A stretch of 31,926 nucleotides of DNA from CAUTUX01 sp963545485 (GCA_963545485.1 CAUUJG010000015.1:1-31926), one strand, 5' to 3'; positions 8,930-17,502 are shown, numbered from the stretch's first letter. A program made the numbers and translations. Notes: generated by a model from the sequence alone, not told the origin.

Positions 8930-9490
8930 TTATTCATTTATTACTGTTAAAAATTTTGCCTTTCTGTTATTCATTGGAACTTGTGCATGTGGTATTGAAG
9001 GATCAAAAAAGATGCTATCTCCCTCTCTTAGAAAATACTCTTTATCGCCTACAATAACCCTTAAATCTCCCTCAATGACATAATTAAATTCCTGTCCGCC
9101 GTGCACAACCAATTCTGGAGAACTTGTAGGTTCAATTTCAACCAACATAGGATTCATTGATTTCTTTTTAAAATCCGTTGCAAGAGCCGTAAAGCTATAT
9201 CCATCATATCTTTGAACCGCAATTCCTTGTCCTGAATACACTACAACTGCATCATCTTTCAACGGTGAATTCCCAGTAATAATATATCCCGGTTCCGCAC
9301 CAAGAAGGGATGCGAATTTATATATTAGATTAATCGGAATTTCGTTCTTACCTGATTCATATCCCCTATATAACTCAACATCTATGTTAAGCTTTTCTGC
9401 AAGCTCCTCTTCACTATAATCAAAAAAAGTACGTAACTCTATGAGCCGCCCCGCTACTGATTTTAAATTCCCTATGACATTATTTTTCAT
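8930..9490 (-). CDS. XRE-family regulator with C-terminal cupin domain
   Basis: A 186-residue two-domain regulator. Residues of about 10-65 form a helix-turn-helix of the XRE/Cro type (SEEELAEKLNIDVELYRGYESGKNEIP). About 105-186 form a cupin beta-barrel (HGGQEFNYVIEGDLRVIVGD and LREGDSIFFDPSIPHAQVP), which in this family binds a small-molecule effector or metal. Such proteins often repress nearby metabolic operons, and the ligand cannot be told from sequence. Its ATG overlaps the upstream DUF1858 gene by 11 bases and metG follows after 11 bases, so the three are probably co-transcribed. It may autoregulate the promoter region around 9709. Confidence 0.9.
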   Translation of the reverse strand: MKNNVIGNLKSVAGRLIELRTFFDYSEEELAEKLNIDVELYRGYESGKNEIPINLIYKFASLLGAEPGYIITGNSPLKDDAVVVYSGQGIAVQRYDGYSFTALATDFKKKSMNPMLVEIEPTSSPELVVHGGQEFNYVIEGDLRVIVGDKEYFLREGDSIFFDPSIPHAQVPMNNRKAKFLTVINE

Positions 9491-9683
9491 TTATCACTTC
9501 ATTAAGTTTCTTTATAAGTTCATCAGCATCTATCCCGTGAACTGCAGCCGCCTGTTCTAAAGACTCACCATGTGCCATTAAACAACCAAGACAGTGCATC
9601 CCACTTTCTTGAAGTATTTGAGCTAGTTCCGGTGCTTTTTCTTGTTGTAAAATATCTATTATCAGCATATCTTTTGTTATCAT
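9480..9683 (-). CDS. DUF1858 small CxxC protein
   Basis: A 67-residue protein of the DUF1858 family, described as a disulfide-redox domain often found with hybrid-cluster or other redox proteins. The key feature is HCLGC (a CxxC pair) in the middle, within ESGMHCLGCLMAHGESLEQ, followed by two helices. The ATG at 9683 is preferred because GGAGG lies 6 bases upstream. The other ATG at 9689 touches that Shine-Dalgarno. It overlaps the XRE-cupin gene by 11 bases. The pairing suggests the CxxC protein and the cupin regulator share a redox or metal-linked role, but this is inference. Confidence 0.88.
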   Translation of the reverse strand: MITKDMLIIDILQQEKAPELAQILQESGMHCLGCLMAHGESLEQAAAVHGIDADELIKKLNEVINEK

Positions 9684-9708
9684 ACGCATCCTCCATTACT
9701 TGTAAATA

Positions 9709-9714
9709 ATTATA
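9709..9714 (-). promoter_or_regulatory. Candidate -10 box for the DUF1858/XRE-cupin/metG run
   Basis: On the minus strand a perfect TATAAT lies about 25 bases before the preferred DUF1858 start at 9683, the distance expected for a short leader with GGAGG. No good -35 hexamer is seen at 16-18 bases, so the call rests on the -10 and its position alone. The surrounding sequence is a run of A/T in which TATAAT-like words are common. Confidence 0.3.
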
Positions 9715-9893
9715 TATTAAATATATATCAAATGCATGTCATCTTTAGAAAAACCACAAGCCATTTCTCTGTCTTAACAACTTAATCAATGGCTCAATCT
9801 TGATCACACTACAAACTTATATTTAAGCAATCCGATTAACATCTACACAAATGGTGCAATACATTTCATGAAGAATAATTATAAACATCTTAA
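9715..9893. other. Non-coding stretch left of the IS remnant; no gene recognised
   Basis: I see no credible ORF here. Together with the IS remnant it makes a gap of about 350 bases between the DUF1858 and methyltransferase genes. At 9798-9812 the plus strand matches 12 of 15 bases of the plus-strand copy of the CRISPR repeat (positions 14-28), followed at 9831-9834 by TCCG in a context loosely like a tracrRNA nexus. This is weak and is discussed as a finding. It may also be decayed interior of the IS element. Confidence 0.4.
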
Positions 9894-9962
9894 AAGGCTT
9901 GTAGCCTAAAAACAAACAATCCCGTGGGCATACGGGAATTTACGCTTGTGGTGACCGTGTAA
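9894..9962 (+). pseudogene. C-terminal remnant of a TnpB-like protein
   Basis: In the frame ending at the TAA of 9960-9962 the plus strand reads NNPVGIREFTLVVTV. The NPVGxREFTLV pattern is what I recognise as the extreme C-terminus of IS200/IS605-family TnpB proteins, the RNA-guided transposon nucleases. An in-frame stop at 9891-9893 lies just upstream and there is no further TnpB-like coding sequence, so only a tail survives. It is on the opposite strand from all flanking genes. The call depends on recognising a short motif plus the right-end hairpin that follows in the correct place. Confidence 0.6.
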
Positions 9963-10035
9963 AACGAAAGCACTTGTTGAAATGTAGCGGTCGCTGAAAC
10001 AAGAATCACTTGACCTTTAGTCGTGTGGAGTGTCA
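9918..10035 (+). ncRNA. Possible relic omega-RNA (right-end RNA) of the TnpB element
   Basis: In IS200/IS605 elements the 3' end of tnpB plus the right end is made as an RNA that guides TnpB, with the guide taken from DNA just past the element. This interval keeps three hairpins: CCCGT/ACGGG near 9921-9937, AGCG/CGCT near 9986-9995, and the terminal stem at 10007-10027. The scaffold therefore looks better preserved than the protein. Whether it is transcribed is unknown, and no promoter was identified. Confidence 0.35.
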
Positions 10036-10839
10036 AGAAAGTTTAAGCTGAATGACTTTTACCATATTTAACATATCTGAAATATCCATGGATACTTTCG
10101 TCGCAAAACTCATACCCGTTCTATCTATTACTTTAAACATTTTCTTGTATTCAACTATTGTCGTCTGTGTTGCTTCCGCAACTTCATCCGGTTTATTACA
10201 ATAAAATTGTCCTTCAACTATTGCATCTTTCCTACCCATTTTTTTCATATATTTGTGTGTTCTTTTCACTGCGGCTGCACTAACCGCATCAAAAATAAGG
10301 TATGCATTTTTAAATTGCTTCATTTTCTTTATCAAATCCACTACAAGATCGTGTTTGAAATAATAAAACAAACCACTGGCAATAAATAAAGTAGGCTTTC
10401 CGTTCAAATCCTCACTTAAATCCTTAATCCATCCATCTTCTAAGATTGATGCTTTTATATATTTCATTCTATCTTCAGGTGGCAATATTTTTTCACGCAT
10501 ATCCATAACTTCTTTTAAATCCAGCTCGAACCATTTCGCAGCACCATTATCGACTCTATAATAGGTTGTTTCTAAACCGCATCCAAGTTCCACAATATTC
10601 GCATCAAGATTTTTAAGCAGAAAGCTTTTTATGCTGTCATCAATATTCCTACACCTACTGGCACTAGACATAAATGTATATTGTGTTTGAAGTTTATCTT
10701 TAAGAATATCTTCTGGAATTAAACTCTTCATCTCTAAAGCTTTTTTATCATAAAAAACATCTGGGAAATTTTCAGATGCGTAAATTCTTCCACCCATTGG
10801 TACATACAATGTTTCAGATATTTTTGATAATTCAGACAT
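10033..10839 (-). CDS. SAM-dependent methyltransferase, leucine carboxyl methyltransferase family
   Basis: A 268-residue class I methyltransferase. It has the SAM-binding motif NIVELGCGLETTYYRV at about residue 80-95. The Arg-containing stretch SASRCRNIDDSI before it is typical of the LCM/PPM-type family, in which members methylate carboxyl or hydroxyl groups of proteins or natural products. The substrate is unknown. The ATG at 10839 has GGAGGG 7 bases upstream; an earlier ATG at 10854 overlaps that Shine-Dalgarno. The last codons read QLKLS, and the TGA stop (10033-10035) lies inside the TGTCAA end of the IS remnant, so the native C-terminus may have been replaced or trimmed. It is separated by about 106 bases from hemZ and probably transcribed alone. 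Confidence 0.85.
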   Translation of the reverse strand: MSELSKISETLYVPMGGRIYASENFPDVFYDKKALEMKSLIPEDILKDKLQTQYTFMSSASRCRNIDDSIKSFLLKNLDANIVELGCGLETTYYRVDNGAAKWFELDLKEVMDMREKILPPEDRMKYIKASILEDGWIKDLSEDLNGKPTLFIASGLFYYFKHDLVVDLIKKMKQFKNAYLIFDAVSAAAVKRTHKYMKKMGRKDAIVEGQFYCNKPDEVAEATQTTIVEYKKMFKVIDRTGMSFATKVSMDISDMLNMVKVIQLKLS

Positions 10840-10945
10840 AAATGTTCCCTCCATAGTATAAAAAGTTAATCTTAATTTACACTGCCAATATCAAAATTTA
10901 AATCTTTTTAGCAATATAATATGCTCAAATAGCTATTCTAATCCG

Positions 10946-12331
10946 TTATTCTAGCCAAAATTCTCTTTGCTTTAAAATTATTTCTTCTATCCTATTAATA
11001 TAATCATATGGATTTTTTACATGTGCAAGCCTAGTTATGAGGTTAGCTGAATAATCTATTTTTTTTGATATTGCAGCTGCTCCAAAAGCTATTATATTTG
11101 TTCTTTCCTCCATTATATCAATATTATAAAAACATTCTTTATTTTCTCTACAATATCCTACATTTTCTAAACTTCCACCCGTATATTTTTGTCTGTACAT
11201 GTAATATGGAATATATTCTGCTTTCTGCAATGACTTATGAGCATAATCAATCATTTTATTCGCAAGATTGTCATCCTGCATCGAAAGCTCATCTACAAAT
11301 TCCGATCCTTTTTTACGATATAATGTGTGTATTGTTATATTTTCCGGTTGATAATATATTGCCTTATCTAAAGAATACTTAAAATCGTAATATGTTTCCT
11401 TGGGCAACATACTTATCAAATCCATATTTACTATAAACCTATCTTTTGCAAGTTTAAAAGCCCGCTCAATATCTTTTGATGAATGATGTCTTCCTATTTC
11501 TTTAAGAGTTCTATCGTTAAACGTCTGTGGATTGATTGAAATTCTATTCACGCCCGAGTATGACAGCATATCTATTTTTTCCTCATCTAATGTCTCTGGT
11601 CTTCCGGCTTCAACCGTATACTCAACTCCATAGTGAGAAAAAACTGTAAGGATCTTTTCGAGATCTTCAGTGTCGATAGATGTTGGAGTTCCTCCCCCTA
11701 TATACACTGCTCTTATCTTCCCATTAACCTTTTTTAAAATTTCAGGCAACAAAGATAACTCTTTTTCAAGGCACGATATATATGGTTCAACCAGATGGAC
11801 TGTCCTATTCAATGGTTCTGAAACAAATGAGCAATATTTACATTTTGATGGACAGAATGGTATAAAAACAAATACATCATACTCATCTTTTTTGCTCAAT
11901 ACGGGGCTCTGTATTTCTGTAATACGACGAATAAGCTCTACTTTCTTATCCTGAACTGAAAATACATTTGTAAATAAATCTTCCGCTTGTTCATTTAATT
12001 CTCTAAAAAATTTTGTAGGTCTTATCCCTGTAAGGCATCCATACGGTAAATTAATTTCTGTTAAATAAGATAATGTATTGTATATTGCTACTTTTAAAAA
12101 CATTTTAATATTTCGTTTTTTTTCAATTTCGTCTTTATATTCAATTTTATAATCATATACCTTTAAAAAATTGATAAATTTATCTGAAATGAGCCTTACA
12201 TGCAAAACATCTTTTTCTAAAACATATTCAACAGCAAGTTTTAAATCATACTTGTATCTGGGGGCAAACAGTCTGATAAGTTCCAACAAATCGTTTTCAT
12301 ATTCTCTGTTAGATATTTTAAAAGAAATCAT
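10946..12331 (-). CDS. hemZ: Radical SAM coproporphyrinogen dehydrogenase-like protein HemZ
   Basis: A 461-residue radical SAM protein. The 4Fe-4S motif CPSKCKYC (CxxxCxxC) lies in FIPFCPSKCKYCSFVSEP, and the SAM-binding GGGTPTSI follows about 45 residues later. The long N-terminal domain before the cluster and the position after a metallo-beta-lactamase gene match HemZ of Firmicutes, annotated as an oxygen-independent coproporphyrinogen III dehydrogenase. True activity in this family is uncertain, and no other haem gene is in the window. The ATG at 12331 gives MISFKISNREYEN and overlaps the upstream gene by 14 bases. A TTG nine codons earlier is possible but less likely. Confidence 0.88.
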   Translation of the reverse strand: MISFKISNREYENDLLELIRLFAPRYKYDLKLAVEYVLEKDVLHVRLISDKFINFLKVYDYKIEYKDEIEKKRNIKMFLKVAIYNTLSYLTEINLPYGCLTGIRPTKFFRELNEQAEDLFTNVFSVQDKKVELIRRITEIQSPVLSKKDEYDVFVFIPFCPSKCKYCSFVSEPLNRTVHLVEPYISCLEKELSLLPEILKKVNGKIRAVYIGGGTPTSIDTEDLEKILTVFSHYGVEYTVEAGRPETLDEEKIDMLSYSGVNRISINPQTFNDRTLKEIGRHHSSKDIERAFKLAKDRFIVNMDLISMLPKETYYDFKYSLDKAIYYQPENITIHTLYRKKGSEFVDELSMQDDNLANKMIDYAHKSLQKAEYIPYYMYRQKYTGGSLENVGYCRENKECFYNIDIMEERTNIIAFGAAAISKKIDYSANLITRLAHVKNPYDYINRIEEIILKQREFWLE

Positions 12332-12947
12332 GCAGTATTTCGTTATGCTCCCTTTCAAAATTTAAACTTGTTGTTATTCCGTGACCTGGATAAACTTTAT
12401 AATCACCTTCAATCTTAAACAATTTATTTTTTAAAGAATTTTCCATTTCAGGAAAACTTCCACTAGGAAAATCGGCTCTCCCATATGATGTGTAGAAAAG
12501 TGTATCTCCAGAAAATATATTTCTATCAATCACAATAGCCATAGACCCTTTCGTGTGTCCCGGAGTATGTATAAAGCTAATATGCGTTCCAAACACCTCT
12601 ATCTCTTCAATATCGTCAGCTAGTATATCAACATTAAAAGATTCCACATCTATCCCCATGGTATACCCCATGTTGCTATGTGACTTTATCAAATAAATGT
12701 CTTCTGAATGCATGATGACTTTTGCTTCATTATGTTCTTTCAACATATCTGCAACTCCGGCTATATGGTCAAAATGTCCATGCGTAAGGATTATGTATTT
12801 TAATTTAAGCTTATTTTTCATAAGATACTGCTTAATCTCTGCTGTATATTCTCCAACATCTATCGCAATTGCATCTGAAAAATCATCATTGTGACAAATA
12901 TATGTGTTGGTTTCAATCGGGCTAGTATAAAAAGTTCTGATTTTCAT
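12318..12947 (-). CDS. Metallo-beta-lactamase-fold hydrolase (glyoxalase II-like)
   Basis: A 209-residue single-domain MBL-fold hydrolase. The metal motif THGHFDH (HxHxDH) is at about residues 55-61, with the other ligands in HTPGHTKGS, SGDTLF and VYPGHG. These are the full set for a two-metal site. The family includes hydroxyacylglutathione hydrolase and related thioester hydrolases; the real substrate is unknown. The ATG at 12947 overlaps the rel stop as ATGA and has GGAGG upstream within rel. In Clostridia this gene is regularly found between rel and hemZ, as here. Confidence 0.93.
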   Translation of the reverse strand: MKIRTFYTSPIETNTYICHNDDFSDAIAIDVGEYTAEIKQYLMKNKLKLKYIILTHGHFDHIAGVADMLKEHNEAKVIMHSEDIYLIKSHSNMGYTMGIDVESFNVDILADDIEEIEVFGTHISFIHTPGHTKGSMAIVIDRNIFSGDTLFYTSYGRADFPSGSFPEMENSLKNKLFKIEGDYKVYPGHGITTSLNFEREHNEILHDFF

Positions 12948-15073
12948 CTTCTTACCTCCAGCACACCTTTGATCGCCATTATTTTCCTAACCAAATTATC
13001 TAGCTCTTCTGTATTATGAATCTCAATAGTTATCGTAATCTCCGTAATCTGCTCTTTTTCATCATTTCGTAATACTGCTGAATGTATAGGAATTTTTGAA
13101 TTAGACATCAATGCTGTTATATTAGCAGGAATCCCCAAACTTTTCTCAGCCCTTATCACCATAGATGAATAGAATGAATCATTTGCCTTTACATCCCATT
13201 CAGCTTTAATAAGTCTGTTTTCTTCCATGCCTTTTATATTGATGCAATCTTTTCGATGTACTGATACTCCACGCCCTCTTGATACATATCCAATAATTTC
13301 ATTGCCCGGAACTGGGGTACAACACTGTGCAATTCTTACGGAAAAGTTCGCATTGCCGTTTATTAAAATACCACTCTTTGATCTCTGATCAGACGACTTT
13401 TTCTCTTTTGCAATTGGTATTGGTTTTGGATTCTGCTGTTTAAAATTATCTATCAATCTTGATAAAACAACATTAGTCGATATGCCACCATATCCTATTG
13501 CAGCATACATATCATCTTCTTCACTTAATGACTGTTTCTGAAGTATTTGTATAATAACCGCCTGCGACATTATATCACTCAGGATATACCCCCTTCGCTT
13601 TGCTTCTTTATCAAGCATGTCCTTTCCACGAGCAATATTCTCTTCTTTCATCTCTTTCTTAAAGAATGCTCTTATTTTTGATTTTGCAGATGCCGTTCTT
13701 ACAAAATTCAACCAATCAAAACTAGGACCTTTACTTGTAGTGGCTGTTATTATATCAACGATATCCCCAGTCTGTAGTTTGTATGTCAAAGGCACTATTC
13801 GCTTATTTACTTTAGCTCCTATACAATGATTTCCAACTTCGGAATGTATCTTATATGCAAGATCAACTGCTGTCGATCCAACTGGCAAATCATACACATC
13901 TCCTTTAGGCGTGAAAACAAATACTTCATCATCAAATACATTTATCTTTACTGCATCCATGAACTCTTCTGCACCACCAATATCTCTCTGTGCCTCTACA
14001 ACTTCCCTTAACCATCTCACCTTACTATCGAGTTCAGTTTCTACCGCTGTCTTTCCTTCCTTGTATTTCCAATGTGCTGCAATTCCGTATTCAGCAACTG
14101 CATGCATCTCATGAGTTCTTATTTGTATTTCAAAAGTTTCATTAAACTGAGTTATAACTGTGGTGTGTAACGACTGATAGTTGTTAGCTTTAGGCATTGC
14201 AATATAATCTTTAAATCTTCCTGGTATAGGTTTCCATAAATTATGTATCGCTCCCAACATCGTGTAACAATCTTTTACTGAATCTACAATTATTCTTACT
14301 GCAAGTAGATCATATATTTCATCTATGCCAATATTATTTTTAACCATTTTCTTATATACGGAATAGAAATGCTTTGGTCTGCCATTGACTTCTCCTTCTA
14401 TTCCAAGTTGGTCAAGTTTTTCTCTTATCCTATTACTTACAATATCAAGGAACCCCTGCCGTTCCGTTCTTCTTTTCATTACTTCAGTTGTGACTTCCTT
14501 GTATTTTTCCGGCATAAGATACATCATTGCCGTATCTTCAAGTTCACATTTAAAAAAGGATATACCTAATCTTCCAGCTAGAGGTGCATATACATCCAAT
14601 GTTTCCTGAGCTATATATTGCTGTTTTTCAGAAGACAAGTATTGCAGTGATCGCATATTATGTAACCTATCTGCCAGCTTAATTATTATGACTCGCAAAT
14701 CTTTTGCCATTGCCATAAATATTTTCCTAAAATTCTCAGCCTGCTGTTCTTTCTTATTTACAAACTGCAATTTTTCTAATTTAGTTACTCCTTCTACCAA
14801 TTCGAAAATTTCTTCTCCAAACTCCTTCCTCAGTTCATCTGCACCTATTACAGTATCTTCAAGTACATCATGAAGAAATGCAGCAACAATTGTTGAACTA
14901 TCAAAACCAAAATCTGCTAATATCTCAACCACTGCACATGGATGAATAAAATAATCCTCCCCGGAAACCCTTTTCTGCCCTAAATGTGCAGTATATGCAA
15001 AATCATATGCCTTTTTAATAAGGGAATATTTTTCTGGATATATTTTTCTTAATTTCAATAAAAGATTACTCAT
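12944..15073 (-). CDS. rel: Bifunctional (p)ppGpp synthetase/hydrolase
   Basis: A 709-residue long RSH protein that makes and degrades (p)ppGpp, the stringent-response alarmone. The N-terminal HD hydrolase keeps its metal ligands: FIHP (His44), FLHDVLED (His68, Asp69) and ADRLHNMRSL. The synthetase domain has YDLLAVRIIV, NYQSLHTTV and EIQIRTHEMH with the catalytic acidic residues, so both activities should be present. A TGS domain (VFTPKGDVYDLPVGSTAVDLAY, residues about 400-460) and a C-terminal ACT domain complete the usual layout. It overlaps recJ by 8 bases upstream and the MBL gene downstream, so the four genes form one operon. Confidence 0.97.
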   Translation of the reverse strand: MSNLLLKLRKIYPEKYSLIKKAYDFAYTAHLGQKRVSGEDYFIHPCAVVEILADFGFDSSTIVAAFLHDVLEDTVIGADELRKEFGEEIFELVEGVTKLEKLQFVNKKEQQAENFRKIFMAMAKDLRVIIIKLADRLHNMRSLQYLSSEKQQYIAQETLDVYAPLAGRLGISFFKCELEDTAMMYLMPEKYKEVTTEVMKRRTERQGFLDIVSNRIREKLDQLGIEGEVNGRPKHFYSVYKKMVKNNIGIDEIYDLLAVRIIVDSVKDCYTMLGAIHNLWKPIPGRFKDYIAMPKANNYQSLHTTVITQFNETFEIQIRTHEMHAVAEYGIAAHWKYKEGKTAVETELDSKVRWLREVVEAQRDIGGAEEFMDAVKINVFDDEVFVFTPKGDVYDLPVGSTAVDLAYKIHSEVGNHCIGAKVNKRIVPLTYKLQTGDIVDIITATTSKGPSFDWLNFVRTASAKSKIRAFFKKEMKEENIARGKDMLDKEAKRRGYILSDIMSQAVIIQILQKQSLSEEDDMYAAIGYGGISTNVVLSRLIDNFKQQNPKPIPIAKEKKSSDQRSKSGILINGNANFSVRIAQCCTPVPGNEIIGYVSRGRGVSVHRKDCINIKGMEENRLIKAEWDVKANDSFYSSMVIRAEKSLGIPANITALMSNSKIPIHSAVLRNDEKEQITEITITIEIHNTEELDNLVRKIMAIKGVLEVRR

Positions 15074-17339
15074 GCTTTAAGTTCTTATAATAATTTGATT
15101 TTTCCCAATCAAATTGTCCATTACGAATCTCAATATTATTCTTCTGTATTTCCATTTGTCCAACATCAATCATTATATTGCATACTATAAGGAAATCTCT
15201 ATAACTGATTTTATATGAAGTATTCAAATTTTTGTATAGGCTTTTCAACCCCACAACATCTTTTGCGGATCTACTCATCATCTGAATATTGTATGTCGCT
15301 TCTCTAATTTTCTTATCAGAAAGCATAATCGGGGATACCACTTCACCTTCAAAAAGATATGTGTGCACATAATTTGGAATATTTTTTATGTATCCAACTG
15401 ATAACGGTGCTTTCATAAAAATAACTTTTTTATAATATTTAAAATCAAAGTCTTCACCAGGTGCAATAATAACGGATGTTGTTGGTAACATATATGACTG
15501 ACTAACCAAATGATATGGTAAAGACTTTATGCTTTCATATTTACACAATTCATATTCAGGAACTGAGTTAAAAACAAAAAGAACTCCATGTGCTATTTTA
15601 CTATTTTCAATCGCTGCCTTTGCTGAGATAAATAACACTTTATCGCTCGAATAATATTTCATCTGATGAAGATTAAAAATTTCAAATTCTTCCTGTGACA
15701 TATTCATCTGTAAAATATTTAAACCTGCTATTATTCCCTGAGAAGTTACATTCCTGCCATACTCATTTAAAGCGAGATATAATTTATACTGTGCTGTAAA
15801 TTTACCCATATCTTTTAAATATGGATATTTTTTAAATCCTATTACTTCAAGATATTTATTTTTACTCTTTACATGTCTACTTGCAGATATCTGAGCAAAG
15901 TCTAATTCATTGCTTGTTAATAAAAATGAAGGTCTTGGATTACTCAGTCCTGTAGGTTCAAGATAATCAAGCTCTGATATGAATGGCTTTATATCAGTAT
16001 GTAGATCAATCTCCATATCTGTATATTCAATTTTCTCAAATATGCTTTCATGAAATTTATTACAAACAGTATCATTCATTTTTCGTTTAAATTCAGCAAA
16101 ATTTTCCTTTTCGAGTATTACTCCTGCTGCCATGGAATGCCCGCCAAACGATACACATAAATCAGAAGCTTCTGAAATACATTCATATAAATTTACATCT
16201 TCTATACTTCTCGCTGAACCTTTTAATACTCCTTCTTTTTCTTGAAAAAGAATAACTGGAAGATGAAACATTTCACAGAGCTTTGCAGACGCTATCCCAA
16301 TTACTCCTGATTCCCAATTTTCTCCAGAAAGAATAATTATTTTTTCCTCATTAAAATCTATTTGTTTTATTTCTTCAAGGGCAGCTTCCACAACTTCTTC
16401 ACATAGTTTTTGACGCACTGTGTTTTGTTCATTCATTTTGGCTACAATATCCGTTAAAAGGAAGTAGTCCTCTTCAAGAAACAGTTCCACAGCCCTACCT
16501 GCAGTACCGACTCTACCCATCGCATTAATTTTAGGAGCAAGCTTAAATGATATTTCCTGAGTCGTTATAACATTGTTATCAGCGAGCATTCTAAAACATC
16601 TACGTGAATTCCTATTCATATTTTGAATACCAAGCTTGGTTATAATTCTATTATCAGATACCAACGGCACAATATCTGCGACTGTAGCTAAGGCAGCTAT
16701 ATCTAAATATTTTTTTGCTTCATCTATTCCATACATTGCTTGTATGATCTTTAATACTAATCCTGCTCCGCAAAATTCATAAAATCCAATTTTCTCAATT
16801 TTGGGATCAACTACTATACAATTAGGTATGTTTTCTTTAGGCTCATGATGATCTGTAATTATTACTTCAACACCTTGCTCCTTTAAGTATTCGACTTCTT
16901 CCACTGCAGTTATCCCACAATCAACAGTTATAAATAAATCCGGTTTCCATCTCCCTATAGCGGAATCAATACTTTCTTTACTTAATCCATATCCCTCATC
17001 TCTATTCGGAATATAATATTGAATATCAAGTTTATCTTTCAATGCAAGCATAAAGATGGCTGTAGCACATACTCCATCACAATCATAGTCACCAAATATC
17101 ATCACCTTTTCATTATTTGCAACTGCTTTTTGTAATCTCTCAACTGCCTTTTTCAGATTGACAATATCATATGGATCTGTTAAATCATTCAAACTTGGAT
17201 TTATAAACTTATCTATCTCTTCAAGATTTATACCTCGAGATATAAGCATCTGCACAAACTCATGAGAAAATCCTCTGCTTGTTGCTATTTCACATTCTCT
17301 GTCGGATATTTGTCTATCATTTTTTTTTGTTATTATCAT
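15066..17339 (-). CDS. recJ: Single-stranded-DNA-specific exonuclease RecJ
   Basis: A 757-residue RecJ, the 5'-3' single-strand exonuclease used in recombination and mismatch or base-excision repair. It belongs to the DHH phosphoesterase family: GDYDCDG near residue 85, VDCGI, ITDHHEP and the DHHA1 motif SFGGHSMAAG. It also has the longer C-terminal region of Firmicute RecJ. The ATG at 17339 was chosen because AAAGGA lies just upstream; the TTG five codons earlier overlaps that site. It is the first gene of recJ-rel-MBL-hemZ. In many Clostridia apt lies between recJ and rel, and it is absent here. Confidence 0.96.
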   Translation of the reverse strand: MIITKKNDRQISDRECEIATSRGFSHEFVQMLISRGINLEEIDKFINPSLNDLTDPYDIVNLKKAVERLQKAVANNEKVMIFGDYDCDGVCATAIFMLALKDKLDIQYYIPNRDEGYGLSKESIDSAIGRWKPDLFITVDCGITAVEEVEYLKEQGVEVIITDHHEPKENIPNCIVVDPKIEKIGFYEFCGAGLVLKIIQAMYGIDEAKKYLDIAALATVADIVPLVSDNRIITKLGIQNMNRNSRRCFRMLADNNVITTQEISFKLAPKINAMGRVGTAGRAVELFLEEDYFLLTDIVAKMNEQNTVRQKLCEEVVEAALEEIKQIDFNEEKIIILSGENWESGVIGIASAKLCEMFHLPVILFQEKEGVLKGSARSIEDVNLYECISEASDLCVSFGGHSMAAGVILEKENFAEFKRKMNDTVCNKFHESIFEKIEYTDMEIDLHTDIKPFISELDYLEPTGLSNPRPSFLLTSNELDFAQISASRHVKSKNKYLEVIGFKKYPYLKDMGKFTAQYKLYLALNEYGRNVTSQGIIAGLNILQMNMSQEEFEIFNLHQMKYYSSDKVLFISAKAAIENSKIAHGVLFVFNSVPEYELCKYESIKSLPYHLVSQSYMLPTTSVIIAPGEDFDFKYYKKVIFMKAPLSVGYIKNIPNYVHTYLFEGEVVSPIMLSDKKIREATYNIQMMSRSAKDVVGLKSLYKNLNTSYKISYRDFLIVCNIMIDVGQMEIQKNNIEIRNGQFDWEKSNYYKNLKHE

Positions 17340-17502
17340 GTTTTCCTTTTTCAAAACTTATTGTATCACACATGCCTCTTTATTTCGTCTAATAAATTAT
17401 GTTCAAAATTCATCGTGCATATTACCTTAGGAGTTGTATCCTACATATAAAAAAATCAGTTCGTGGTAAAAACATATAAGAACAATTTTCTGTAATGAGA
17501 AA

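Larger units (their letters stand above)
9894..10035 (+). mobile_element. Decayed IS200/IS605-family element, right-end part
   Basis: After the TnpB-like tail the sequence has the usual right end of this family: a hairpin with arms CACTTGAC (10007-10014) and GTCGTGTG (10020-10027), one mismatched pair and loop CTTTA, followed by GAGTGTCAA. That ending, with CTTTAG in the loop and GTGTCAA after the stem, is typical of clostridial tnpB elements. No tnpA or full tnpB is in the window and the left end was not found. The right border lies at about 10035, which places the element against the 3' end of the methyltransferase gene. Confidence 0.65.

Noticed and set aside
10865..10890. A second anti-repeat-like match (TTAATTTACACTGCC followed by TCAAAAT) upstream of the methyltransferase gene
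   Set aside because: Only 11 of 15 bases match the repeat copy, there is no nexus-like or terminator structure after it, and it shows that such matches arise by chance in this AT-rich sequence.
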